Positions 34,764 to 42,394 of a DNA stretch of 64,000 nt are shown piece after piece. The stretch spans positions 18,724 to 82,723 of the forward strand of contig PKTA01000178.1 of the NCBI GenBank assembly GCA_002869365.1, read 5' to 3'. The notes under the pieces were generated by a model that saw only the letters and a list, made by a program, of their open reading frames with translations, had not been told where the DNA came from and did not search any database. This DNA comes from Marinilabiliales bacterium (lineage in GTDB: Bacteria; Bacteroidota; Bacteroidia; Bacteroidales; F082). Numbering within the stretch: the first letter of the stretch is position 1; each line of letters starts with the position of its first letter. The position numbers were made by a program, and so were the translations under genes.

Positions 34764-34793
34764 AAAAAAAAGTGTTTTTTTTTCACTTTTTTT
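34764..34793 (+). terminator. AT-rich hairpin with T run
   Basis: A7-GTG pairs with CAC-T7 over a nine-T loop. It could end the EamA/IMPACT transcript, but the stem is nearly all A-T. The rest of the 216-base gap before dnaA shows no clear DnaA box or gene. Confidence 0.45.
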
Positions 34794-34917
34794 ATATGAT
34801 ATTTGCTCAAGGGTTAAGGTGAAATATATACATTAAGTGGATGTTATTGAGCCTTAAAAAGTTAACCGTTTTTATAGAACTAAATTTATTAATTATCGAC
34901 ATAAGTTTTATTAACAC

Positions 34918-36354
34918 ATGAAGAAAAAGCATATTGATGTTTGGGAAAAATGCTTAAAAGTTATCAGTGATAACATACCAATGCAAGCTTACAAAACATG
35001 GTTTGAACCGATCAGGCCAATTAAATTGGAAAACGATATCTTAACAATTCAAGTGCCAAGTCAGTTTTTTTATGAGTGGTTAGAGGAGCACTATATTGGG
35101 TTGTTAAAAAAAACCATTAAAAAAGAATTGGGGATTAATGGGAGATTAGAGTACAGTATTATTATTGATAGTGCATTTAAAGATGCTAAACCATATTCGG
35201 TTAACTATCCAACTTCTGACCGAAGGGCTACAAAAAATAAACCAATGAACATGCCAATTGACATTAATAAGGGCAAATCCAGGGATATACCAAATCCCTT
35301 TATCATTCCCGGATTAAAGAAGATAAAAGTAGAATCGCAATTGGTAGAAGCTTACTCATTTGATAATTTTATTGAAGGCGATTGTAACAGGCTTGCCAGA
35401 TCTGCCGGATGGGCTATAGCCGAGAACCCAGGGAAAACAGCGTTTAATCCATTACTTATCTATAGTGCTGTTGGATTGGGTAAAACGCATCTGGCACATG
35501 CCATTGGTTTACAGGTAAAAAGTAATTTTCCTGATAAAACAGTTTTGTTTGTAAAAACGGAACAGTTTATAAATCAATATATTGATTCGGTTAGAAATAA
35601 TAATCAAAACGACTTTGTGCATTTCTATCAAATGATCGATACGTTGATAATGGATGATGTACAATTTATTGCCGGTAAGGATAAAACACAGGATGTATTC
35701 TTTCATATATTCAACCATCTTCATCAAAACAATAAGCAAATTGTACTTACTTCCGACAAGCCTCCCGTCGAGTTAAAGGGAATGGAACCCCGATTATTAT
35801 CACGTTTTAAATGGGGATTAGCTGCCGACTTACAGGTACCTGATTTGGAAACCAGGATAGCAATACTGCAAAATAAGTTATACAAAGATGGTATAGATAT
35901 GCCATACGATGTTATTGAATATTTAGCATATAGTATAACAACAAATATCCGTGAGATGGAAGGTGCGCTGGTTTCCATTCTTGCACAATCAACACTTAAC
36001 AAGAAAACCATTGATTTGGAACTTGCAAAGAGGATGATTGATAAATTTGTTAAGAATACTACTCGTGAAATATCTATCGACTATATTCAGAAGGTTGTTT
36101 GCGATTATTTTGATATGCCAATTGAAGCAATAAATTCAAAAACTCGTAAACGTGAAATTGTTCAGGCTAGGCAATTGGCCATGTTTTTTTCTAAAAAACA
36201 TACAAAAAATTCTCTTGCAACCATCGGGCTTCATTGCGGAAATAAAGACCATGCTACAGTTCTACATGCCTGTCGTACAGTGAATAATCTGGTGGAAACC
36301 GATAAGCAATTCAGGGTTTATGTTGAAGAAATTAATAAGAAATTAAAAATCTAA
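34918..36354 (+). CDS. dnaA: Chromosomal replication initiator DnaA
   Basis: The 478-residue protein has all four DnaA domains. Domain I (1-80) includes WEKCLKVISDNIPMQAYKTWFEPI. The linker II is followed by the AAA+ domain with Walker A (SAVGLGKTHLAHA) and Walker B (LIMDDVQFI). Domain IV contains the signature CGNKDHATVLHACRTV, which binds the DnaA box. It starts replication at oriC. No cluster of DnaA boxes lies beside it in this window, and in Bacteroidota the origin is often distant from dnaA. The phosphatase gene follows 71 bases downstream. Confidence 0.97.
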   Translation: MKKKHIDVWEKCLKVISDNIPMQAYKTWFEPIRPIKLENDILTIQVPSQFFYEWLEEHYIGLLKKTIKKELGINGRLEYSIIIDSAFKDAKPYSVNYPTSDRRATKNKPMNMPIDINKGKSRDIPNPFIIPGLKKIKVESQLVEAYSFDNFIEGDCNRLARSAGWAIAENPGKTAFNPLLIYSAVGLGKTHLAHAIGLQVKSNFPDKTVLFVKTEQFINQYIDSVRNNNQNDFVHFYQMIDTLIMDDVQFIAGKDKTQDVFFHIFNHLHQNNKQIVLTSDKPPVELKGMEPRLLSRFKWGLAADLQVPDLETRIAILQNKLYKDGIDMPYDVIEYLAYSITTNIREMEGALVSILAQSTLNKKTIDLELAKRMIDKFVKNTTREISIDYIQKVVCDYFDMPIEAINSKTRKREIVQARQLAMFFSKKHTKNSLATIGLHCGNKDHATVLHACRTVNNLVETDKQFRVYVEEINKKLKI

Positions 36355-36425
36355 TTTTTAAGATATATTAATTTGTTATTTCACTTTTTTTTAGTATATT
36401 TAGGACTCCAAAAAAAATAATAAAT

Positions 36426-36893
36426 ATGAATGTACTTTTTGTATGTCTTGGTAATATTTGTCGTTCTCCAATCGCCGAAGCATTGCTAAGGAAGAAATAT
36501 ATCGAGAACGGAATTGAAAGTGAAGTTGATTCAGCGGGATTTGAACCCTATCATATTAATAAACCCCCTGATGCAAAAGCCATAAAAACGGCTAAGTTTT
36601 ACGGACTGGAGTTGGGAGGTAAAGCAAGGATATTTGTAAAAGCTGATTTTGATCGTTTCGACAGAATTTATGTTATGGATACCCAGAACCATAATGACAT
36701 TAAGGAATTAGCACGATCAAAAGATGATATGAAAAAAGTTGATTATGTTCTTAATCTAACAGAACCAGGAAAAAATCTAACACTTGCGGATCCTTTTCAT
36801 ACAGGTATCGATAATTGTCATACCATTTATAAGAAACTAGATAAAGCAACCGACATACTTTTGGAGGAGGTAAAATCAACTACATTGGTTTAA
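36426..36893 (+). CDS. Low-molecular-weight protein-tyrosine phosphatase
   Basis: The 155-residue enzyme shows the CX5R catalytic loop at the N-terminus (Cys7-LGNIC-Arg13, then SP) and the general-acid Asp in LADPFH. It dephosphorylates phosphotyrosine, often controlling exopolysaccharide assembly or stress responses; the local substrate is unknown. It ends one base before the GTG start of the PLP lyase, so the two are in one operon. dnaA lies just upstream, an arrangement I recall from several Bacteroidota. Confidence 0.93.
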   Translation: MNVLFVCLGNICRSPIAEALLRKKYIENGIESEVDSAGFEPYHINKPPDAKAIKTAKFYGLELGGKARIFVKADFDRFDRIYVMDTQNHNDIKELARSKDDMKKVDYVLNLTEPGKNLTLADPFHTGIDNCHTIYKKLDKATDILLEEVKSTTLV

Positions 36894-36894
36894 A

Positions 36895-37848
36895 GTGCTA
36901 AATTCCATACCTACCGAAGCAGATATAATCTCTGCTCATAACAGAATTAAAGATTTAATAAACAGAACCCCGGTTCTTAGTTCTACTACTCTAAACTCCA
37001 AGTTTCAAAGCAATATTTTTTTTAAGTGTGAGAATTTTCAAAAGGCGGGCGCTTTGAAGTCAAGAGGTGCTGTTAATGTTGTTTTCTCCCTTAATGAAAC
37101 TCAGGCAACAAATGGTGTATGCACTCATTCTTCAGGAAATCATGCGCAGGCTTTAGCCAGGGCAGCTGCCATTAGAAAAATTCCGTCATATATAGTAATG
37201 CCTTCCAATGCCCCAAAAGTTAAAGTTGATGCTGTTAGAGAATATGGCGGCATAATAACATTTTGTGAACCTAATCTCAAGGCCCGTGAATCAACACTGC
37301 AAAGCGTAATAAAAAAAACCAATGCATTTGAAGTTCATCCCTATAATAATTACGATATAATTGCTGCGCAGGCGACAGCAGGAAAAGAGTTGATTGAAGA
37401 TGCTGATGCAGAACTTGATATAATCCTTTGTCCTGTAGGTGGAGGCGGACTTTTAAGCGGAACCGCACTTAGTAAGAATTATTTCAGTAATAGAACAATA
37501 TTAATTGCATGTGAACCCAAAGGTGCCGACGATGCTTATAAGTCGTTTAAAGAAGGAAAAATAATCCCAAGTATAAGACCAAATACTATAGCCGACGGTT
37601 TGTTAACTTCACTGGGAGAGAAAAACTTCGAAATTATTCTGAAATATGTTGATGATATTGTTACGGTTTCTGAAGATTCCATTGTGGAAGCTATGAAGAT
37701 TATTTATGAAAGGATGAAAATTGTTGTAGAACCATCTTCTTCAGTCCCTTTAGCGGCAATTCTTGAGAATAAAATTGATATAAAAAATAAAAATGTTGGG
37801 ATAATAGTTTCCGGTGGAAATGTCGATTTTGGCAAACTACCTTTTTAA
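36895..37848 (+). CDS. PLP-dependent serine/threonine ammonia-lyase or racemase family protein
   Basis: GTG 36895 is used; it follows the phosphatase stop by one base. The 317-residue protein has the fold-type II PLP signature KCENFQKAGALKSRGA, with Lys55 as the Schiff-base residue, the SSGNHAQALA phosphate-binding segment, and the GGGGLLSG loop. This fits the IlvA/serine-racemase/threonine-dehydratase group. It lacks the C-terminal ACT domain of biosynthetic threonine deaminase, so it is the catabolic or racemase type. The exact reaction (threonine or serine deamination, serine racemisation, or hydroxyaspartate dehydration) cannot be told by eye. Confidence 0.85.
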   Translation: MLNSIPTEADIISAHNRIKDLINRTPVLSSTTLNSKFQSNIFFKCENFQKAGALKSRGAVNVVFSLNETQATNGVCTHSSGNHAQALARAAAIRKIPSYIVMPSNAPKVKVDAVREYGGIITFCEPNLKARESTLQSVIKKTNAFEVHPYNNYDIIAAQATAGKELIEDADAELDIILCPVGGGGLLSGTALSKNYFSNRTILIACEPKGADDAYKSFKEGKIIPSIRPNTIADGLLTSLGEKNFEIILKYVDDIVTVSEDSIVEAMKIIYERMKIVVEPSSSVPLAAILENKIDIKNKNVGIIVSGGNVDFGKLPF

Positions 37849-37884
37849 TTTACTATTCTTCGTAGTTTTACATTTTATTTATAT

Positions 37885-38598
37885 ATGGAAACAGGGCTTT
37901 ATTTAATACCAACTACATTAGGGGATTTTAACACTGTAGAAAAAGTTTTACCCGATTATAATGTTCAGGTAACACATAATATTAAAATATTTATAGTTGA
38001 GCAGGTAAGAACGGCAAGAAGGTTTCTAAAAAGGATAAAACATCCTATTGAGATTGACAATATGACTTTTTTGGAACTTAATAAACATACCGATTACAGC
38101 AAGATTACAAACTATCTTAATCCTATTGAAAATGGTGAATCCATTGGTTTGTTGTCGGAAGCAGGTACTCCATGTATAGCCGATCCAGGAGCAGTAATTG
38201 TGAAACTTGCCCATGAAAAATCAATAAAGGTTTTTCCTTTGATAGGACCAAATTCAATAATTTTATCTCTAATGGCCTCGGGTTTTAATGGTCAGAACTT
38301 TAGTTTTCATGGTTACCTTCCTGTAGAAAAATCTCAAAGGGTGAAAAGTTTGCAAAAATTGGAATCCTTCTGTTCTGTAAATAATCAAACTCAGATATTT
38401 ATTGAAACTCCCTATAGAAATAATGCGATGTTGGCCAGCATAATAAAAAACTGTAAAAAGCAAACAATGTTATGTGTGGCTTCTAATATAAGTCTTGATA
38501 ATCAGTATATTAAATCCTTGAGTATTTCTCAATGGGGTAAAGAAAAAGTGGACCTCGACAAGAAGCCCACTATATTTTTATTATCCACCGGTGATTAA
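37885..38598 (+). CDS. RsmI-like SAM-dependent methyltransferase
   Basis: The 237-residue protein belongs to the tetrapyrrole-methylase-fold RsmI family: YLIPTTLGD at the N-terminus, then IGLLSEAGTPCIADPGAVIV and PLIGPNSIILSLMASGFNGQNFSFHGYLP. True RsmI methylates the 2'-OH of C1402 of 16S rRNA and usually has about 280 residues; this is the shorter Bacteroidota version, which may have another RNA target. It converges with the SlyD-type gene seven bases downstream. Confidence 0.85.
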   Translation: METGLYLIPTTLGDFNTVEKVLPDYNVQVTHNIKIFIVEQVRTARRFLKRIKHPIEIDNMTFLELNKHTDYSKITNYLNPIENGESIGLLSEAGTPCIADPGAVIVKLAHEKSIKVFPLIGPNSIILSLMASGFNGQNFSFHGYLPVEKSQRVKSLQKLESFCSVNNQTQIFIETPYRNNAMLASIIKNCKKQTMLCVASNISLDNQYIKSLSISQWGKEKVDLDKKPTIFLLSTGD

Positions 38599-38605
38599 AT
38601 ACCTG

Positions 38606-39112
38606 TTAGTGCTGATGTCCTTCCGGGCCATGAACATGCCCATGTGAAAGTTCTTCGTCCAATGCTTCACGAACATTCAGAATTTTTCCGGAGAAATATA
38701 AATCTTGCCCTGACAGTGGATGATTAAAATCCATTACAACACCATCTTCTTCAATGGCAATAACTTTTCCTTCAATAACATGTCCGTCATTATTTTGCAT
38801 TGGAATATATTTTCCAACCTGAACGAGTTCTGTATCCATTTCTCCATTATTCATGAAGATACTTTTGTCAAGTTTAACTATATCCTGATCGGAACCTTCG
38901 CCATAAGCATCTTTGGAAGCAAGTTCAAATCCAAATTCGTCACCTTCAGTTAATCCGTTTAAGTTGTTTTCAAATGCAGGTAGTAAGGAGCCCACTCCAA
39001 ACAAGTGTACAAATGGTTTGTCTTCGTTAACTTCCTGAATAACTGCTCCATCAGCATTACCTGCCTTAAGAGTGTAAGTAAGTGTTACCACTTTATTTTT
39101 TTCAATTTTCAT
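38606..39112 (-). CDS. slyD: SlyD-like FKBP peptidyl-prolyl cis-trans isomerase
   Basis: The 168-residue protein has the FKBP core interrupted by the insert-in-flap domain, as in SlyD (VVTLTYTLKAGNADGAVIQE, then KPFVHLFGVGSLLPAFENNLNGLTEGD-like segments). The C-terminus is a His-rich tail (HGHVHGPEGHQH), the usual nickel-binding element. It should act as prolyl isomerase and chaperone in the cytoplasm, perhaps assisting metallation. A -7 element and a leader of about 90 bases lie upstream. Confidence 0.93.
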   Translation of the reverse strand: MKIEKNKVVTLTYTLKAGNADGAVIQEVNEDKPFVHLFGVGSLLPAFENNLNGLTEGDEFGFELASKDAYGEGSDQDIVKLDKSIFMNNGEMDTELVQVGKYIPMQNNDGHVIEGKVIAIEEDGVVMDFNHPLSGQDLYFSGKILNVREALDEELSHGHVHGPEGHQH

Positions 39113-39135
39113 ATAAAATAGATTATTTAAAAATG

Positions 39136-39151
39136 TTATCCTAAAGGATAA
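39136..39151. repeat. Small inverted repeat in the slyD leader
   Basis: TTATCC pairs with GGATAA over a TAAA loop. It falls inside the predicted slyD leader (about 25 bases from the start codon) and could form a small hairpin near the start. Confidence 0.5.
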
Positions 39152-39208
39152 TCTTTATATAATTTACTGTAAATAATACTTAAAAATGAATTTTTTATTT
39201 ACAGGCTG

Positions 39209-39216
39209 CAAAAGTA
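39209..39216 (-). promoter_or_regulatory. Candidate -7 element for the slyD-like gene
   Basis: The minus strand reads TACTTTTG, an exact TAnnTTTG match about 97 bases upstream of the start codon. Confidence 0.5.
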
Positions 39217-39261
39217 ATAAAAATACAGGATTAGGAAAGTTTATCAAATTCTTAATAATTA

Positions 39262-39294
39262 TTGAAGTATATTAAAGAAGAATAACTATATTTG
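39262..39294 (+). promoter_or_regulatory. Leaderless-type promoter of the serine-protease lipoprotein
   Basis: An exact TATATTTG -7 (39287-39294) sits 22 bases after a TTG -33 (39262-39264). It lies four bases before the ATG, so transcription would begin at or just next to the start codon. Confidence 0.55.
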
Positions 39295-39298
39295 GAAT

Positions 39299-40312
39299 AT
39301 GCGAAAACTTAGTGCAATAACATTTGTATTTATGCTTTTAGTACTGGTTTTATCCTGTAGTACAAATAAGCATATTACTAATTCAGAAACTATTTCCAGT
39401 GAAAATGCCGGCAGTTCAAAATTAGTTGAGACAATTAATATGATTTCACCATCTATTCTGAAAATTGATGTGTTGGGATTTTATAAAACTTGGTATTTTA
39501 AAGAGGAAGATTTAATGCGTAGGGGAACAATAAATTTTGATAAAATTGATGCAGAATGTATTTTTTCTGAAATTAGTTCCGAATCCGTAAGTGGGACAGC
39601 AATAGTGTTGTCAACTACATCAGAAATATGCGGTATGATTACCTGCGCACACATTGTTGATTTTCCGGATACATTATATACTTATCACGACTTAAATAAA
39701 ACAATAATAAGGTCCGTTTCAATAAAACAAGAGCAAAATATTTACGAATCAGGCAAATCGCTTCAAAACGATATCGAAATAGTTGCAATGGATGCTAAAA
39801 CTGACCTGGCCTTTTTGAAAAGGACAATACCTGCAACCCAAGTAATACCGCCTCCTTTTTCATTAAAAAAGGGTAAAGTTGAAAAGTTACAGTGGGGCTC
39901 AAAGATTTATGTTCTGGGATATTCTTTAGGGAAGTTTTTGATAACAGAAGGAATTGTTAGTGTTGATAAGTCAATGAGTAAAAGGTTTATTAGCGATGCT
40001 TTGTTTAATAAGGGCATTAGTGGAAGTCCTGTATTTGGAATCCAGGAAGGAAGTACAGATTATGTTTGGTTAGGAATGGCAAGTTCTTCAGCATCACAAA
40101 GTTTTGATTACCTTGAACCAAAGGAAAGCACATTAGGATTTCCAATTTCTAATAAAGAAGTATATGAAGCAGCTGTAGTAAAGAATAAGCAGTTGATAAA
40201 TTATGGCGTAACTTATTCTATTTCAATTGAAGAAATAGTTACATTTGTCGACAATAATAAACTGGCAATTAATCTTGCCGGATTTGATGCTGAATTAATT
40301 ATTTCTAAATAA
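39299..40312 (+). CDS. Lipoprotein trypsin-like serine protease
   Basis: The 337-residue protein has a lipobox (VLVLSC), so it is attached to a membrane. A chymotrypsin-fold triad is visible: His118 (ITCAHIVDF), Asp169 (KTDLAFLKRT) and Ser243 (GISGSPVFG). No PDZ domain follows, which distinguishes it from DegP. It probably cleaves envelope proteins. A -7 element lies right next to the ATG. The sugar transferase gene begins 15 bases downstream, so the two may be co-expressed. Confidence 0.85.
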   Translation: MRKLSAITFVFMLLVLVLSCSTNKHITNSETISSENAGSSKLVETINMISPSILKIDVLGFYKTWYFKEEDLMRRGTINFDKIDAECIFSEISSESVSGTAIVLSTTSEICGMITCAHIVDFPDTLYTYHDLNKTIIRSVSIKQEQNIYESGKSLQNDIEIVAMDAKTDLAFLKRTIPATQVIPPPFSLKKGKVEKLQWGSKIYVLGYSLGKFLITEGIVSVDKSMSKRFISDALFNKGISGSPVFGIQEGSTDYVWLGMASSSASQSFDYLEPKESTLGFPISNKEVYEAAVVKNKQLINYGVTYSISIEEIVTFVDNNKLAINLAGFDAELIISK

Positions 40313-40327
40313 ATACTAAAGTTAATA

Positions 40328-41134
40328 GTGACTGAGAAATTTAAGAAGGAGGCTGGGTCATTTGAGGAGTTTAGAATCAAACGCGGTAAAAGATTATTCG
40401 ACATTGGATTTTCTGTTCTAGCGATTATTTTATTTTCACCAATAATGTTAATCATCGCCTTACTAATAAAACTGGAAAGCAAAGGACCCGTTTTTTACAT
40501 AAGCAAGCGTATTGGAACTGGTTACGACATATTTAATTTTTATAAGTTTAGATCAATGAGGCTGGGAGCTGATATGGAACGTTCACATTTGTCGAAAATG
40601 AATGAATACCTTGTTAGTCATAAATCCAATGGCGATTTGTTTAAAAATATTGAAGAGTGTCCTGATTGTGCAGCAGTAGAAGGTACATGCTCTCCTCTAC
40701 TGTATATAGATGGTGTAGAAATATGTGAAAACCTTTATTTGAAAAAGAAAAGAGAGTTACTTCTTAAAAGTACTTTCTTTAAGGTTAAAAATGATCCAAG
40801 AGTTACAAAAGTTGGACGATTGATAAGAGCAACTAATCTTGATGAATTACCACAGTTTTTAAATGTGCTAAAAGGTGATATGTCGATAGTTGGTAACCGA
40901 CCTTTGCCAATTTATGAGGCCGAAAAACTTACAACTGATGAATGGGCTTACAGGTTTTTAGCCCCTGCCGGGATAACAGGATTATGGCAAATAAGCAATG
41001 AGGGATTTACTCATGCAGAGGAAAGAATCAGAATGGATAATCGGTATGCTCTGGTATCAAGTCCATTAGCCGATTTAAAAATTATTCTCAAAACTATTCC
41101 AACAATTTTTTATATTAAACGTAACACTTATTAA
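40328..41134 (+). CDS. Bacterial sugar transferase (initiating glycosyl-1-phosphate transferase)
   Basis: The start is GTG 40328. The 268-residue protein has one N-terminal re-entrant membrane segment (FDIGFSVLAIILFSPIMLII), then the conserved catalytic region (SKRIGTGYDIFNFYKFRSM) and the motif TNLDELPQFLNVLKGDMSIVGNRP. It transfers a sugar-1-phosphate from a nucleotide sugar to undecaprenyl phosphate at the inner membrane, the first step of a surface polysaccharide. An insert of about 40 residues with four Cys (ECPDCAAVEGTCSP ... VEICE) interrupts the catalytic region and may bind a metal. It ends four bases inside the convergent metalloprotease gene. Confidence 0.9.
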   Translation: MTEKFKKEAGSFEEFRIKRGKRLFDIGFSVLAIILFSPIMLIIALLIKLESKGPVFYISKRIGTGYDIFNFYKFRSMRLGADMERSHLSKMNEYLVSHKSNGDLFKNIEECPDCAAVEGTCSPLLYIDGVEICENLYLKKKRELLLKSTFFKVKNDPRVTKVGRLIRATNLDELPQFLNVLKGDMSIVGNRPLPIYEAEKLTTDEWAYRFLAPAGITGLWQISNEGFTHAEERIRMDNRYALVSSPLADLKIILKTIPTIFYIKRNTY

Positions 41135-42366
41135 TATTTCTTCTTTATTGCTGCAATGCGCTGTAAAAGAGTAGGGTGGGAGTAATGAAAGAAGACATAT
41201 AATTTATGTGGTGTAAGATTACTTAAATTGTTTACCGACAATTTTTTAAGTGAATTTATCAGATGTTCTCCAAATCCATATTCCCTGGCAAATTCATCAG
41301 CCTCAAATTCATTAGATCGTGAGAACTTATTTGTAGAAATTCCTATTAAAAATGAAATTGGAGAGTATAAAAGTCCAAAGGCAATAATTCCCATATAAAA
41401 ACTGGGTTCTACAGCACCTATGGATTTGGATACCGCAGGATATTCTAGTGCTATCGATAATAGAAAAAGCATGGCAGCACTCTGGAAAATTGAAATTACC
41501 AAACCTTTATATATATGCTTTTTCTTATAATGACCAACTTCATGCGCTAATACGGCAACTATCTCATCTTCACTTAAATCCTTAATTAATGTGTCGAATA
41601 GTACTATCATTTTTTTTGGTCCGAATCCCGAAAAATAGGCGTTGGCTTTTGTGCTCCTTTTGCTGCCATCGATGGTGTAAATATTTTTCAATCTGAAATT
41701 GCATTTATCTGCAAAATCACTAATCTTTTGTTTTAAACTACCATCCTCCAAAGGCAATAACTTATTAAAAAGAGGTACTATTAAACTCGAATAAAACATT
41801 GCCATGAAAATCATAAATGCGGTAAGTCCTGCCAAAACAACAGGTACAAAAAGATTATCTAACGATAACCATGCCCACAAAATAAAACACATCAACGCGC
41901 CACCAATTATCACTGTGATTAACCATGACTTTAGTTTGTCGGTAATAAATGTTTTAATAGTGGTTTTATTGAAACCATATTTTTCTTCTATAACAAAGGT
42001 GGAATAAATTTGAAAAGGTAAAGAAACGAGATCAAAAGCCAAGCCAAGTATGCCAAAAAATGCAAGTGTTCTAAAGTATTCATTATCAGTAATACTTCTT
42101 ACAAATTCATCAATAATGGTAAAGCCTCCTAAGGACAACATACCCAAAATTATTAATAAACTAAAAATACTGCTGACAAGCGAAAATTTAGACGTTTCCT
42201 TCTCGTAGAGTTGGGATTTTTTGTATTTATCTTTATCATAAATACCACTTAACTCTTTGGGTAGTTCTTCTTTTAAACTTTTAATATTAAGATAATCAAG
42301 ATATTTTTCGAAAATAAAATCGAATATAATTATACCAATAATTAGCCAAAACAGTAGGTTTTCCAT
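41131..42366 (-). CDS. M48 family (Ste24-type) metalloprotease
   Basis: I use ATG 42366; a GTG four codons upstream is also in frame. The 411-residue inner-membrane enzyme has several membrane helices, the zinc motif HEVGH (VLAHEVGHYKKKH) and the downstream Glu in NEFEADEFA. It belongs to M48A, the CAAX-protease-like group, which in bacteria is involved in membrane-protein quality control. It follows the VWA membrane-protein gene by 28 bases on the same strand. Confidence 0.88.
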   Translation of the reverse strand: MENLLFWLIIGIIIFDFIFEKYLDYLNIKSLKEELPKELSGIYDKDKYKKSQLYEKETSKFSLVSSIFSLLIILGMLSLGGFTIIDEFVRSITDNEYFRTLAFFGILGLAFDLVSLPFQIYSTFVIEEKYGFNKTTIKTFITDKLKSWLITVIIGGALMCFILWAWLSLDNLFVPVVLAGLTAFMIFMAMFYSSLIVPLFNKLLPLEDGSLKQKISDFADKCNFRLKNIYTIDGSKRSTKANAYFSGFGPKKMIVLFDTLIKDLSEDEIVAVLAHEVGHYKKKHIYKGLVISIFQSAAMLFLLSIALEYPAVSKSIGAVEPSFYMGIIAFGLLYSPISFLIGISTNKFSRSNEFEADEFAREYGFGEHLINSLKKLSVNNLSNLTPHKLYVFFHYSHPTLLQRIAAIKKKY

Positions 42367-42394
42367 TTTCAATATCACTTAGTTTTTATCAGAG

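Noticed and set aside
34702-36425. Replication origin next to dnaA
   Set aside because: No cluster of TTATCCACA-type DnaA boxes is seen on either side of dnaA; only scattered single near-matches occur elsewhere.
40328-42366. Assembly problem at the 4-base overlap of convergent genes
   Set aside because: A tail-to-tail overlap of four bases is common and both proteins are complete.
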